Source: an uncultured Panacagrimonas sp.
Lineage (GTDB): Bacteria; Pseudomonadota; Gammaproteobacteria; Nevskiales; Nevskiaceae
Direction of reading: 5' to 3'
DNA: 26,557 bases
NCBI GenBank assembly: GCA_946481265.1
Contig: CAMLNE010000009.1
Location: 1-26,557, forward strand
Part shown: positions 1 to 6,697 of the stretch, piece by piece
How the letters are laid out: each line of letters opens with the position of its first letter
How positions within the stretch are numbered: position 1 is the first letter of the stretch
The notes under the pieces: generated by a model
What the model was told of the DNA's origin: nothing
Databases searched by the model: none
What the model saw: only the letters and a program-made list of their open reading frames with translations
Made by a program: the position numbers and the translations under genes

Positions 1-1794
1 CGCATCCACCGTCGTGTCCGATGCGAGCAGGCGCGCCATCTCGCCGCGGATCCCGGCATGGTCGAGCTGGACCTTGCGGTCCTTGGTGACGATGCGCTTC
101 CTGAGCACGCCGGTCGGCAGTCCATCGGCGAGCTTCACCGCCCCGTTTCCAGCCATCAGCTTCCTGCGGCTCAGTCCGCCGGGCCTGAGCCCGAACCAGT
201 CGCCCTCCGGACCCGTGCGCAGTCCGACATCCATCAGGAAAGCCGGGCTGGGGCGCAGTCCGAGTTTTCCCAGCCACTGCGCCCCGGGAAAATCCGCCGG
301 CACGATCCCGATGCGTTGCGATATCTGGTCCATCATCCATGCATCATCGCGAGCGTCGCCGCGCGGTGGCACCGTGGGTCCCACCCACTGCGCATGCGGC
401 ACGCCGCTATGCGACTGGGTGAAGATCGGAAAGCCTTCGCGCTCCAGCCAGACTGTCGGCGGCAGGATGTAGTGCGCAAGTCGGCCGGTCTCCGTCATGT
501 ACACGTCCATCGAGATCAGCAGGTCGAGCTCGGCGAATGCTTCGCGCAGCTCGCCGGCCGCCGGACTGCTGGTCGCCGGGTTGGCCCCCACCACGAGCAT
601 CGCGCGCAGCTGACCCCTGCCCGGCGTCCTGATCTCGCGCGGGATGCTGACCACCGGCGAGGTGCCGGCGACTTCCGGGAAGTCGTCCACGCGCGTGCGC
701 CACCGGTCATAACCGGTGGACTTCATGCGGTGCATCATGGTCTCCAGATCGATGAACGGACGGGCGAAGCACCACCCTCCCGGGCGATCGAGATTGCCGG
801 TGACGATGTTCAGGACGTCGAGGAAGTACTTGCCGAGCGACGCAAAAGGTCCGATCGACATGCCGCATCGGCCGTAGGCGCATGCGGACCTGGCGGCCGC
901 GAAGTCGCGCGCGAGCTGCTGGATCGTTGCGATCGGGATGCCCGAGGCGGACTCGACCTGTGCCAGCGTCAGGGGCCAGAGCAGCCGGGGCAGGACCTCG
1001 TGGCCGGACGTCTGCCTGCGAAGCGCGTCGAGGTCGGCCAGTCCCTCGTCGAATATGACCTTGATCAGCCCGGCGAGCAGCCACACGTCGCCATTGGGAC
1101 GGATCGGCACATGCTCGAAGAGGGCGGCGGTCTCGCTGCGCCGCGGATCGACCACGACGACCCTTCCGCCGCGTTGGGTCACCGCTACCATGGTGTCGCG
1201 GAAGCGTCCTATGTTCGCCATGCTGCCGTGCGACACGGCCGGGTTCGCTCCCAGGCACAGCATGAAGTCGGTGCGCGCGACGTCGGGGATCGGGTTGAGA
1301 AAATTGCTGCCGTAGAGCAGCTGGCTGATCATCCAGTAGCCGTTGATGTCGACCGAGGCGGAGCTGTACAGGTGCCTGGTCTTCAATGCACCGGCCATCC
1401 CGAAGAGATTGAGGAAGGCGCCGAAGTTCCAGGCTACCGAGTTGCCCTGGTACAGGCCGATCGATTCGGTCCCGTGCACGCGGATGATGGCGTTCAGGCG
1501 CTCCCCGATCTCGTCCAGCGCCTGGTCCCAGGACACGGGCTCGAAGCGTCCATCCGCAAGGCGCTTGAGCGGATGCAGAAGCCGGTCCGGGTCGTCGCGC
1601 ACGGCCGAGAAGGCCAGACCCTTGGAACACGCGAATCCGCGGGTGTTCGGATGATCCGGATCCGGCCGCAGGCTGATGATCTCGCTGCCCCTCACGGTCG
1701 CCTCGAGGCCGCATGAGCCCTCGCAGATACCGCAGAAGATCTTGCGTGTCACGGGCGTCGCGGGCGCCACCTCGACATCGGTTGCGATGTTCAT
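1..1794 (-). CDS. Molybdopterin (bis-MGD) oxidoreductase, catalytic subunit; 3' end beyond the window
   Basis: The frame is open for 598 codons from the ATG at 1794 to the left edge, so the C-terminus is missing. A very strong Shine-Dalgarno (AAGGAGG, complement of 1802-1808) lies 7 nt before the ATG. The N-terminus carries a [4Fe-4S] site: C21-x2-C24-x3-C28 and C56, followed by K58. Later segments (YGRCGMSIG; then LDVLNIVTGNLDRPGG; then LVVGANPATSS) are typical of the formate dehydrogenase/nitrate reductase/DMSO reductase superfamily. There is no Tat signal, so it should be cytoplasmic. At the place where many relatives have the Mo-binding Cys (R-x-C-M-x-S), this protein reads R-H-L-Y-S-S, residues 140-145, so the Mo ligand is either a nearby Ser or none. 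No electron-transfer subunit is visible in the window. The substrate is unknown; divergence from marR and the neighbouring operon suggests a role in the same catabolism. Confidence 0.88.
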   Translation of the reverse strand, partial: MNIATDVEVAPATPVTRKIFCGICEGSCGLEATVRGSEIISLRPDPDHPNTRGFACSKGLAFSAVRDDPDRLLHPLKRLADGRFEPVSWDQALDEIGERLNAIIRVHGTESIGLYQGNSVAWNFGAFLNLFGMAGALKTRHLYSSASVDINGYWMISQLLYGSNFLNPIPDVARTDFMLCLGANPAVSHGSMANIGRFRDTMVAVTQRGGRVVVVDPRRSETAALFEHVPIRPNGDVWLLAGLIKVIFDEGLADLDALRRQTSGHEVLPRLLWPLTLAQVESASGIPIATIQQLARDFAAARSACAYGRCGMSIGPFASLGKYFLDVLNIVTGNLDRPGGWCFARPFIDLETMMHRMKSTGYDRWRTRVDDFPEVAGTSPVVSIPREIRTPGRGQLRAMLVVGANPATSSPAAGELREAFAELDLLISMDVYMTETGRLAHYILPPTVWLEREGFPIFTQSHSGVPHAQWVGPTVPPRGDARDDAWMMDQISQRIGIVPADFPGAQWLGKLGLRPSPAFLMDVGLRTGPEGDWFGLRPGGLSRRKLMAGNGAVKLADGLPTGVLRKRIVTKDRKVQLDHAGIRGEMARLLASDTTVDA

Positions 1795-1892
1795 TGCCGC
1801 TCCTCCTTCTCTTGTTTTCGCGGCCAGGCCGACCCGGCGCACGATTTGTGATGAAGCCTTGCTGGGTCGCTACCCATGGCAATTGCGCCCGA

Positions 1893-1928
1893 TTGTGCCC
1901 GACCGCTGCGAGCCGTCGGGCGGCACAA
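1893..1928. other. Imperfect hairpin in the divergent intergenic region (leader of the molybdoenzyme gene)
   Basis: Bases 1893-1903 pair with 1915-1928. GCCCGAC/GTCGGGC gives 7 bp around an 11-nt loop; alternatively TTGTGCC/GGCACAA pairs with a 3-nt bulge. No T-tract follows on either strand, so it does not look like an intrinsic terminator. It would lie in the untranslated leader of the minus-strand molybdoenzyme mRNA if the promoter at 2041-2069 is right. The rest of the 292-base gap (1795-2086) holds the promoter and operator listed separately and no gene that I can support. Confidence 0.35.
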
Positions 1929-2040
1929 ACGACAGTAGCCAGCCTCGTTCTGTTCTGCAGCCTGGAGTGATCGGGGCCCCAAGCCGGTATGGCGCAAGGC
2001 CATGGCCCCGCACGAGACAGGTTCCCTTGCACGGTGCGTC

Positions 2041-2069
2041 ATTATCGTGCAACGATAGTTCACCGGTAA
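2041..2069 (-). promoter_or_regulatory. Putative sigma-70 promoter for the molybdoenzyme gene
   Basis: On the minus strand, TTACCG (2069-2064) and GATAAT (2046-2041) are separated by 17 bases. The -10 matches the consensus at five of six positions and the -35 at three. Transcription would start near 2034, leaving a leader of about 240 nt before the ATG at 1794. The perfect palindrome at 2043-2057 covers the spacer and -10, as expected for a repressor site. Confidence 0.4.
2043..2057. promoter_or_regulatory. Putative MarR-family operator
   Basis: TATCGT-GCA-ACGATA is a perfect 6-3-6 inverted repeat, 30 bases upstream of the marR start codon and inside the predicted divergent promoter. Size, symmetry and position are those of typical MarR-family operators. 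A single copy was seen; I did not find a second copy in front of the acyl-CoA dehydrogenase gene. The inference is that the regulator encoded at 2087 binds here, controlling itself and the molybdoenzyme gene. Confidence 0.55.
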
Positions 2070-2086
2070 AGTATCGCAGGTGCATC

Positions 2087-2614
2087 ATGAAAGGAAGCGA
2101 GCGTCTCCGCCACGTCGACAGCAGCACCCCCCGGATGCAACGGGCCCTGCCCGAGTTGCCGATGGCCAATACGGTCATGGTCCGCCTGTTGCGGATCGCG
2201 GTTTTCGGAATGAGTGACTTCTTCGAGCCCGTGTTCCGCGGTCTGGATCTGAGCGAAAACTCCTTCCACGTCCTCTGCCTGCTGGTCGCTGCCGACGCCG
2301 GCTCGGAGTCCCCCAGCGAGCTCAGCGAGATGGTCGGCACCAGCCGCGCCAACATGACGCGGATCCTCGACGAACTCGTCGAGGATGGATGGGTCACGCG
2401 CACCACCTCGGCGCGGGATGCACGCCGGCAGGTCATCACCATCACCGCGGCAGGACGAAAGAAGGTCCGCGAGACCGTGCGCCGTATCGCCGAGCCGCTC
2501 CAGATCGGCTTTTCCGAGCTGAGCGAGAAGGAGCTGGCCACCCTCGATGGCCTGCTTCGCAAGGCGATCGTCTCGTTCGACAAGAGCGCACATGCGCTTC
2601 GCGCAGCCGCCTGA
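2087..2614 (+). CDS. MarR-family transcriptional regulator
   Basis: A protein of 175 residues, the usual MarR length. The winged helix-turn-helix spans about residues 57-120: a helix with SELSEMVGTSRANMTRILDEL, then the wing with D111-A-R-R-Q and ITIT, the DxRR...T pattern of the family. Flanking helices (about 24-55 and 125-170) would form the dimer interface. The ATG at 2087 is preferred over in-frame codons upstream because those would read back across the divergent intergenic region and its palindrome; a short AGG lies 6 nt before it. MarR proteins usually repress and release DNA on binding an aromatic or CoA-linked ligand. BadR, which controls cyclohexanecarboxylate degradation in Rhodopseudomonas, is a member of this family, which fits the gene set downstream. 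Its ligand here is unknown. Confidence 0.9.
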   Translation: MKGSERLRHVDSSTPRMQRALPELPMANTVMVRLLRIAVFGMSDFFEPVFRGLDLSENSFHVLCLLVAADAGSESPSELSEMVGTSRANMTRILDELVEDGWVTRTTSARDARRQVITITAAGRKKVRETVRRIAEPLQIGFSELSEKELATLDGLLRKAIVSFDKSAHALRAAA

Positions 2615-2623
2615 TCGTCGCAG

Positions 2624-2646
2624 ATCCGGATGCCGATCCGGATTTT
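2624..2646 (+). terminator. Intrinsic terminator after marR
   Basis: Two copies of the self-complementary octamer ATCCGGAT (2624-2631 and 2636-2643) flank GCCG and form an 8-bp stem with a 4-nt loop, followed directly by TTT (2644-2646). It begins 10 bases after the marR stop. The T-tract is short. It implies that the operon starting at 2763 has its own promoter, or that read-through is regulated. A second small inverted repeat, TGGCG-N5-CGCCA (2646-2660), follows at once. Confidence 0.55.
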
Positions 2647-2682
2647 GGCGCATGACGCCACCAAGAGCTGGAGAACAGAGTG

Positions 2683-2766
2683 ATGCAGTCGGGATCAGGA
2701 CAGACCAGGCGGTGGCCGCACGAATGCGAGTCGCGCGCTGACCGATCGGTACGGGGCTCACGATGA
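2683..2766 (+). CDS. Possible 27-residue leader peptide coupled to the acyl-CoA dehydrogenase gene
   Basis: An ATG at 2683 has a good Shine-Dalgarno (GGAG, 2670-2673) nine bases upstream. The frame runs 27 codons to a TGA at 2764-2766 that overlaps the acyl-CoA dehydrogenase ATG as ATGA. The dehydrogenase's own ribosome site (GGGG, 2753-2756) is weak, so coupling would make sense. The peptide is rich in Arg and Ser and resembles nothing I know. It may simply be untranslated leader; apart from this I see nothing in the 148 bases between marR and the operon except the hairpins noted above. Confidence 0.2.
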   Translation: MQSGSGQTRRWPHECESRADRSVRGSR

Positions 2767-3929
2767 TTCTCGATGCGGATCAGGTCGCCCTGCGGGACGC
2801 CGCTCGCCGCTTCTCGCGCGAGCGCCTGCTTCCCACCTACATGCAACGCGAGAAGGACGGGCTCACCGACCGCGCACTGCTGCGCGAGATGGGGGATCTG
2901 GGTCTGCTGGGGGTGGACGTGGCCGCGGAACATGGCGGCATGGGTGTGGACAGTGTGACGACCGGGCTGATCGTGGAGGAGCTCGCGTACGGGGACTTCA
3001 ATGTCAGCGCCGTGGTCCTGGTGATGTCGCTGTGCGCGGCCATCATCGCGCGAAATGCAAGCCCGAAACTTGCCGCGGAGTGGCTGCCGCGTGTCCCTCG
3101 CGGCGACGCGATCCTCGCGCTCTCCATCACCGAGCCAAAGTGCGGATCCGATGCCGGTGCGCTGGTGCTCAAGGCCCGGCGCGACGGGGAGTTCTACGTT
3201 TTGAACGGCGAGAAGACCTCGACCACATACTCTGACTGCGCCGATGCGTTCATCGTCTTCGCCCGCACCGGAACCACCGAGGAGGCCGCTCGCGGCGTCA
3301 CCGCCTTCCTTGTCCCCGCCGGGACGCCGGGCATCCAGACCACGCGCTTCAAGGACCTGGGCAGTCACATGTCCGGTCGCGGATCCGTGTTCTTCGACAA
3401 CGTGAAAGTGCCCGCAGAGAACCGGCTCGGTGGCGAAGGCAAGGGCTTTTCCCAGGTGATGGCCGGCTTCGACTACTCCCGCGCGCTCATCGCCCTGCAA
3501 TGCCTCGGTGCCGCGCAGGCATCGCTGGATGAAGCCTGGGCCTACACCAAGGAACGCGAGGCCTTCGGCGGGCCCATCGCGCGCTTCCAGGGCGTGAGCT
3601 TTCCCCTGGTCGAGGGCGAGACCTTGGTGGCCGCGGCCCGCCAGCTCTCCTTCCATGCGCTCGAGCTGCGCGACGCGGGCCAGCCGCACACGGTGGAGGC
3701 CGCGATGGTGAAGTACCTGGCGCCGAAGACCGCGTTCGACGTCATCCACCAATGCGCACTCACGCTCGGTCATTACGGCTGGTCGATGGACCTGCCCCAT
3801 CAGCAGCGCATGCGCGACGTCATGGGCCTGGAGATCGGCGATGGCACCGCCGGAATCATGAAGATGATCGTCGCGCGGGCGCGCGCCGGTCGCGCCGCCA
3901 CCGAGGAACGAGGAACCGTCCGCGCGTGA
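2763..3929 (+). CDS. Acyl-CoA dehydrogenase, cyclohexanecarboxyl-CoA dehydrogenase (AliB)-like
   Basis: A complete 388-residue FAD-dependent acyl-CoA dehydrogenase, which would introduce a double bond into an acyl-CoA and pass electrons to ETF. N-terminal helical, middle beta (ITEPKCGSDAGA, about 127-138; GEKTSTTYSDCADA) and C-terminal helical domains are all present, with the FAD-contact stretch ERE-AFGGPI-ARFQGV. Several stretches (LQCLGAAQASLDE, FDVIHQCALT, EIGDGTAGIMK) match my memory of cyclohexane- and cyclohexene-carboxyl-CoA dehydrogenases better than straight-chain enzymes. At the usual catalytic Glu (Y-E-G-T) it has Asp360 (G-D-G-T). Cyclohex-1-ene-1-carboxyl-CoA dehydrogenase uses an Asp near residue 91; no acidic residue lies between 79 and 100 here, so the ordinary 1,2-dehydrogenation seems likelier. 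First enzyme gene of the operon; its TGA overlaps the next GTG. Confidence 0.88.
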   Translation: MILDADQVALRDAARRFSRERLLPTYMQREKDGLTDRALLREMGDLGLLGVDVAAEHGGMGVDSVTTGLIVEELAYGDFNVSAVVLVMSLCAAIIARNASPKLAAEWLPRVPRGDAILALSITEPKCGSDAGALVLKARRDGEFYVLNGEKTSTTYSDCADAFIVFARTGTTEEAARGVTAFLVPAGTPGIQTTRFKDLGSHMSGRGSVFFDNVKVPAENRLGGEGKGFSQVMAGFDYSRALIALQCLGAAQASLDEAWAYTKEREAFGGPIARFQGVSFPLVEGETLVAAARQLSFHALELRDAGQPHTVEAAMVKYLAPKTAFDVIHQCALTLGHYGWSMDLPHQQRMRDVMGLEIGDGTAGIMKMIVARARAGRAATEERGTVRA

Positions 3930-4801
3930 AGTACAGATCCGTATTCGCACCCGGCCTGTTCGATGGCCAGGTCATGATCGTCACCGGCGGCGGCAGCGGC
4001 ATCGGCCGCTGCACGGCGCACGAACTCGCCCGCCTGGGCGCGACCGTCGCCATCGTCGGCCGCAAGATCGAGAAGCTGGAAACCGTGGCGGCGGAACTGC
4101 GCCAGGACGGCGGCACGTGCAGCATCCATCCCTGCGACATCCGGGACGAGGCCACGGTGATCGCCACCATCGACGCCATCCTGGCCCAGCATGGCCGGAT
4201 CGACGGCCTGGTCAACAATGCGGGCGGCCAGTACCGGTCCGAGCTGAAGGACATCTCCACCAAGGGCTTCGAGGCGGTCGTCCGCAGCAACCTCACGGGC
4301 GGCTTCATCTTCATGCGCGAGGTCTACAACCGCTGGATGGCCGAACACGGGGGCGCGATCGTGAACATGATCGCTGACATCTGGCACGGCTGGCCCAACT
4401 TCGCGCACTCGGCCGCGTCGCGCGGCGGCATGCACACCTTGAGCGAGACCGCCGCCAGCGAGTGGGCGCACGCCGGCGTGCGGGTCAACACCGTGGCACC
4501 GGGCAGCATCGCGTCCAGCGGGCTGGACACCTACGACGCGGAGCACACCGCGTACATCCAGCGCGAGATCGCCGGCGAGATCCCGCTGCAGCGCTTCGGC
4601 AACGAGGCCGAGGTCTCCGCCGCGATCGTTTTCCTGCTCTCGCCGGGCGCGGCCTACATCACGGGCTCCTGCATCCGCATCGACGGCGGCGGACCCAACG
4701 CACGACCCATGTGGGCCAAGCTCAAGAAGAGCGACAAGAGCAAGCCGTTCGACGGATTCCACCGCGCCAAGCGGCCGGCGATTCTCGATCCCGCCGGCTG
4801 A
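3926..4801 (+). CDS. SDR-family protein, PECR/2,4-dienoyl-CoA reductase-like, without canonical Tyr-x3-Lys
   Basis: A protein of 291 residues with a Rossmann fold. The start is the GTG at 3926, which overlaps the preceding stop (GTGA) and follows purine-rich AGGAA; no ATG fits better. Residues 7-27 (FAPGLFDGQV, then T20-G-G-G-S-G-I-G27) bind NAD(P)H and resemble peroxisomal trans-2-enoyl-CoA reductase (PECR), including the FAPGL lead-in. NNAGG is at 97-101. At the canonical Tyr-x3-Lys position the protein reads S162-A-A-S-R166, and the Tyr that PECR uses a few residues later (GVY) is His170. The C-terminal tail after IDGGG (252-256) is longer than in many SDRs and basic. It likely acts on an enoyl- or hydroxyacyl-CoA, but the altered active site leaves the reaction open. 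Confidence 0.85.
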   Translation: MKYRSVFAPGLFDGQVMIVTGGGSGIGRCTAHELARLGATVAIVGRKIEKLETVAAELRQDGGTCSIHPCDIRDEATVIATIDAILAQHGRIDGLVNNAGGQYRSELKDISTKGFEAVVRSNLTGGFIFMREVYNRWMAEHGGAIVNMIADIWHGWPNFAHSAASRGGMHTLSETAASEWAHAGVRVNTVAPGSIASSGLDTYDAEHTAYIQREIAGEIPLQRFGNEAEVSAAIVFLLSPGAAYITGSCIRIDGGGPNARPMWAKLKKSDKSKPFDGFHRAKRPAILDPAG

Positions 4802-4833
4802 ACCACCCCCAACGAACAGCAGGAAGCAAGACC

Positions 4834-5646
4834 ATGTCGACCAAGGTTCTGTACGAGAAGAAAGGCTCCATCGCCTACATCACGCTCAATCGCCCCGAGG
4901 TGAAGAATGCGATCGACGTCGAGGTACACAACCGGCTCGGCGAGATCTGGCGCGACTTCCGCGACGATCCGGACCTGCGCGTCGCGATTCTCACCGGCAA
5001 AGGGGACGCGTTCTGCGCCGGAGCCGACCTCAAGACGCATGTCCCCGAGTGGGACGGCGTGGGCCCGAGCCTGGGTCGCGACAAGCTGTCGGACGGCTTC
5101 GCCGGCGGCATCACGCGCGGCGTGCACCGCATCTACAAGCCGATCATCGCGGCCTGCAACGGCTGGGTGCTCGGCGGGGGGCTGGAGCTGGCGATGGCCT
5201 GCGACATCCGGATCGCTTCCGAGCGCGCGCAGTTCGGCTCGTTCGAGCTGCGTCGCGGCATGCACCCGGCAGACGGCGGCATCGTCCGCCTGGTGAACAC
5301 CTGCGGCGTCGGCATCGCGCTGGAGATGGAACTCACGGGCGAGCCGATCGACGCGCAGCGCGCACTGGCCTGCAACATGGTCTCCAAGGTCGTGCCGCAC
5401 GAGCAACTCATGGACGCGGTGCACGACATGGTCGCGCGCATCCTGCGCAACGATCGTCGCGCCGTGGAATCCGCGAAGGAGACGATCTTCGAGGTCATCG
5501 GGCGCACGCTCGACGAGCAGCTGAAAGTGGAGTGCCTGTACGGCTACGCGCTGTGCGGCGGCAACCCGGAACTGAACAAGCGCTCGCAGGAATTCCTCGA
5601 GAAGAAGGACAAGGGTCGCGTCGGCGCCAACGCCAACGCGCTCTGA
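4834..5646 (+). CDS. Enoyl-CoA hydratase/isomerase (crotonase family)
   Basis: A 270-residue crotonase with start ATG at 4834 behind AGGAAG. The oxyanion-hole segments are present: C61-A-G-A-D-L and G114-G-G-L-E-L. Both acidic residues used by true hydratases are kept: Glu118 (GGLELA) and Glu138 (GSFELRRG), the equivalents of Glu144 and Glu164 of the rat enzyme. This supports addition of water to a 2-enoyl-CoA made by the upstream dehydrogenase, rather than one of the divergent crotonase reactions. The C-terminal helix (EFLEKKDKGR) is typical. It is 32 bases after the SDR gene and 7 before the phosphotransferase gene, so it is co-transcribed. The nearest named analogue in alicyclic acid degradation would be BadK, but a specific assignment is not justified from sequence alone. 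Confidence 0.92.
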   Translation: MSTKVLYEKKGSIAYITLNRPEVKNAIDVEVHNRLGEIWRDFRDDPDLRVAILTGKGDAFCAGADLKTHVPEWDGVGPSLGRDKLSDGFAGGITRGVHRIYKPIIAACNGWVLGGGLELAMACDIRIASERAQFGSFELRRGMHPADGGIVRLVNTCGVGIALEMELTGEPIDAQRALACNMVSKVVPHEQLMDAVHDMVARILRNDRRAVESAKETIFEVIGRTLDEQLKVECLYGYALCGGNPELNKRSQEFLEKKDKGRVGANANAL

Positions 5647-5653
5647 TCGAACC

Positions 5654-6697
5654 ATGAGCGCGGCGACCCATCCCGTGGCGGTGAATCTCGGCGACGACGT
5701 GGCCATCCGCGAGAAGCTGACGGCGTGGCTGCGCGTGCAGACCGGGCGCGACTGGACGCTCGGTGCGTTCACGCGCTACGCCGTGGGCTTCTCATGGATC
5801 ACGTACGGGTTCAACGCGGCGGAAGCAGGCGGCATGGAACAGGGCCTGATCCTGCGCCTGGGTCCGCAATACGGCCTGTTCGCGCCGTACAGCGCGCTGC
5901 CGCAGTTCGCCGCACTCAAGGCGCTCGAGCATTCGGGCGTGCCGTTGCCCAAGGTCTACTGGTGGAGCGACGACGAGTCGATCCTCGGCGCGCCGTTCTT
6001 CGTCTGCGAGCGCGTGTCGGGATCGGCGCCGGTGCCGTGGGTGTCGGGCAACGACTCGGGATTCGAGGAAGGCTGGCGCACGTCCATCGGTGCGCAGTTC
6101 GTCTCGGCGCTTGCTGCGCAGCACCGCTGCGAATGGCAGGGCCGGCCAGGCTTCGAAGCGTTCGCCGACATGACGGTGCAGAACGCTGCGCTCAAGCAGA
6201 TCGAGTTCTGGGAACAGGCGCACGCGCGCTGGGCCCTCAAGCCCTACCCCATGCTGCGCTGGGCGATCCTGTGGCTGCGACAGAACATGCCCGTCGCGCC
6301 CCGCGTGAGCTTGATCCATGGCGACTTTCGCCTGGGCAACTTCCTCGAGCAGGACGGCCGCATCACCGCAGTGCTCGACTGGGAACTGGTGCATCCGGGC
6401 GATCCGCACGAGGACCTGGGCTGGGCCTTCCTGCCCCAGTTCACCGGCGGCTCCGGACTGGTGTGCCGGCTGATTACCCAGGAGGCGTTCATCGCGCAGT
6501 ACGAGCGCGAAGTGGGGTTCAAGGTCGACCCGGACGCATTGCATTTCTATCGCGTGTTCTCGCTGGTGAAGCTCACGCTGACGCACATCGCCGCAGTGCG
6601 CTGCTTCGAGGACGGCCGCTTCAACGACATGCGCATGCCGGCGATGGGTACGCAGGTCGCGCCGGTGCTGCGCCAGCTCGCGAAGCTCCTCAAATGA
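5654..6697 (+). CDS. APH-type phosphotransferase (aminoglycoside phosphotransferase/ACAD10-kinase-like)
   Basis: A 347-residue protein with the kinase-like catalytic loop H222-G-D224-x4-N229 and the metal-binding D242-W-E, the pattern of the APH/choline-kinase fold. The nucleotide-binding strand reads LILRLGP with Arg68 where many kinases have Lys. Within acyl-CoA catabolic operons such proteins are the stand-alone counterpart of the N-terminal domain of mammalian ACAD10 and ACAD11, which are reported to phosphorylate 4-hydroxyacyl-CoAs before the dehydrogenase domain eliminates phosphate. An aminoglycoside-resistance role is unlikely given the neighbours. Its stop overlaps the next start (ATGA, 6694-6697), so the two proteins are probably made together. 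Confidence 0.85.
   Translation: MSAATHPVAVNLGDDVAIREKLTAWLRVQTGRDWTLGAFTRYAVGFSWITYGFNAAEAGGMEQGLILRLGPQYGLFAPYSALPQFAALKALEHSGVPLPKVYWWSDDESILGAPFFVCERVSGSAPVPWVSGNDSGFEEGWRTSIGAQFVSALAAQHRCEWQGRPGFEAFADMTVQNAALKQIEFWEQAHARWALKPYPMLRWAILWLRQNMPVAPRVSLIHGDFRLGNFLEQDGRITAVLDWELVHPGDPHEDLGWAFLPQFTGGSGLVCRLITQEAFIAQYEREVGFKVDPDALHFYRVFSLVKLTLTHIAAVRCFEDGRFNDMRMPAMGTQVAPVLRQLAKLLK

Noticed and set aside
58..1716. Long plus-strand open frame opposite the molybdoenzyme gene
   Set aside because: Its translation is Arg/Ala/Gly-rich without any motif, while the minus-strand frame shows clear family motifs; it is a GC-rich shadow.
707..2032. Minus-strand frame over the molybdoenzyme N-terminus and intergenic region
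   Set aside because: It is shifted relative to the true frame, is very Arg-rich, and reads across the promoter and operator.
5654..6697. Aminoglycoside resistance gene
   Set aside because: Although the catalytic loop is of APH type, the gene is embedded in an acyl-CoA catabolic operon and lacks any mobile-element context.
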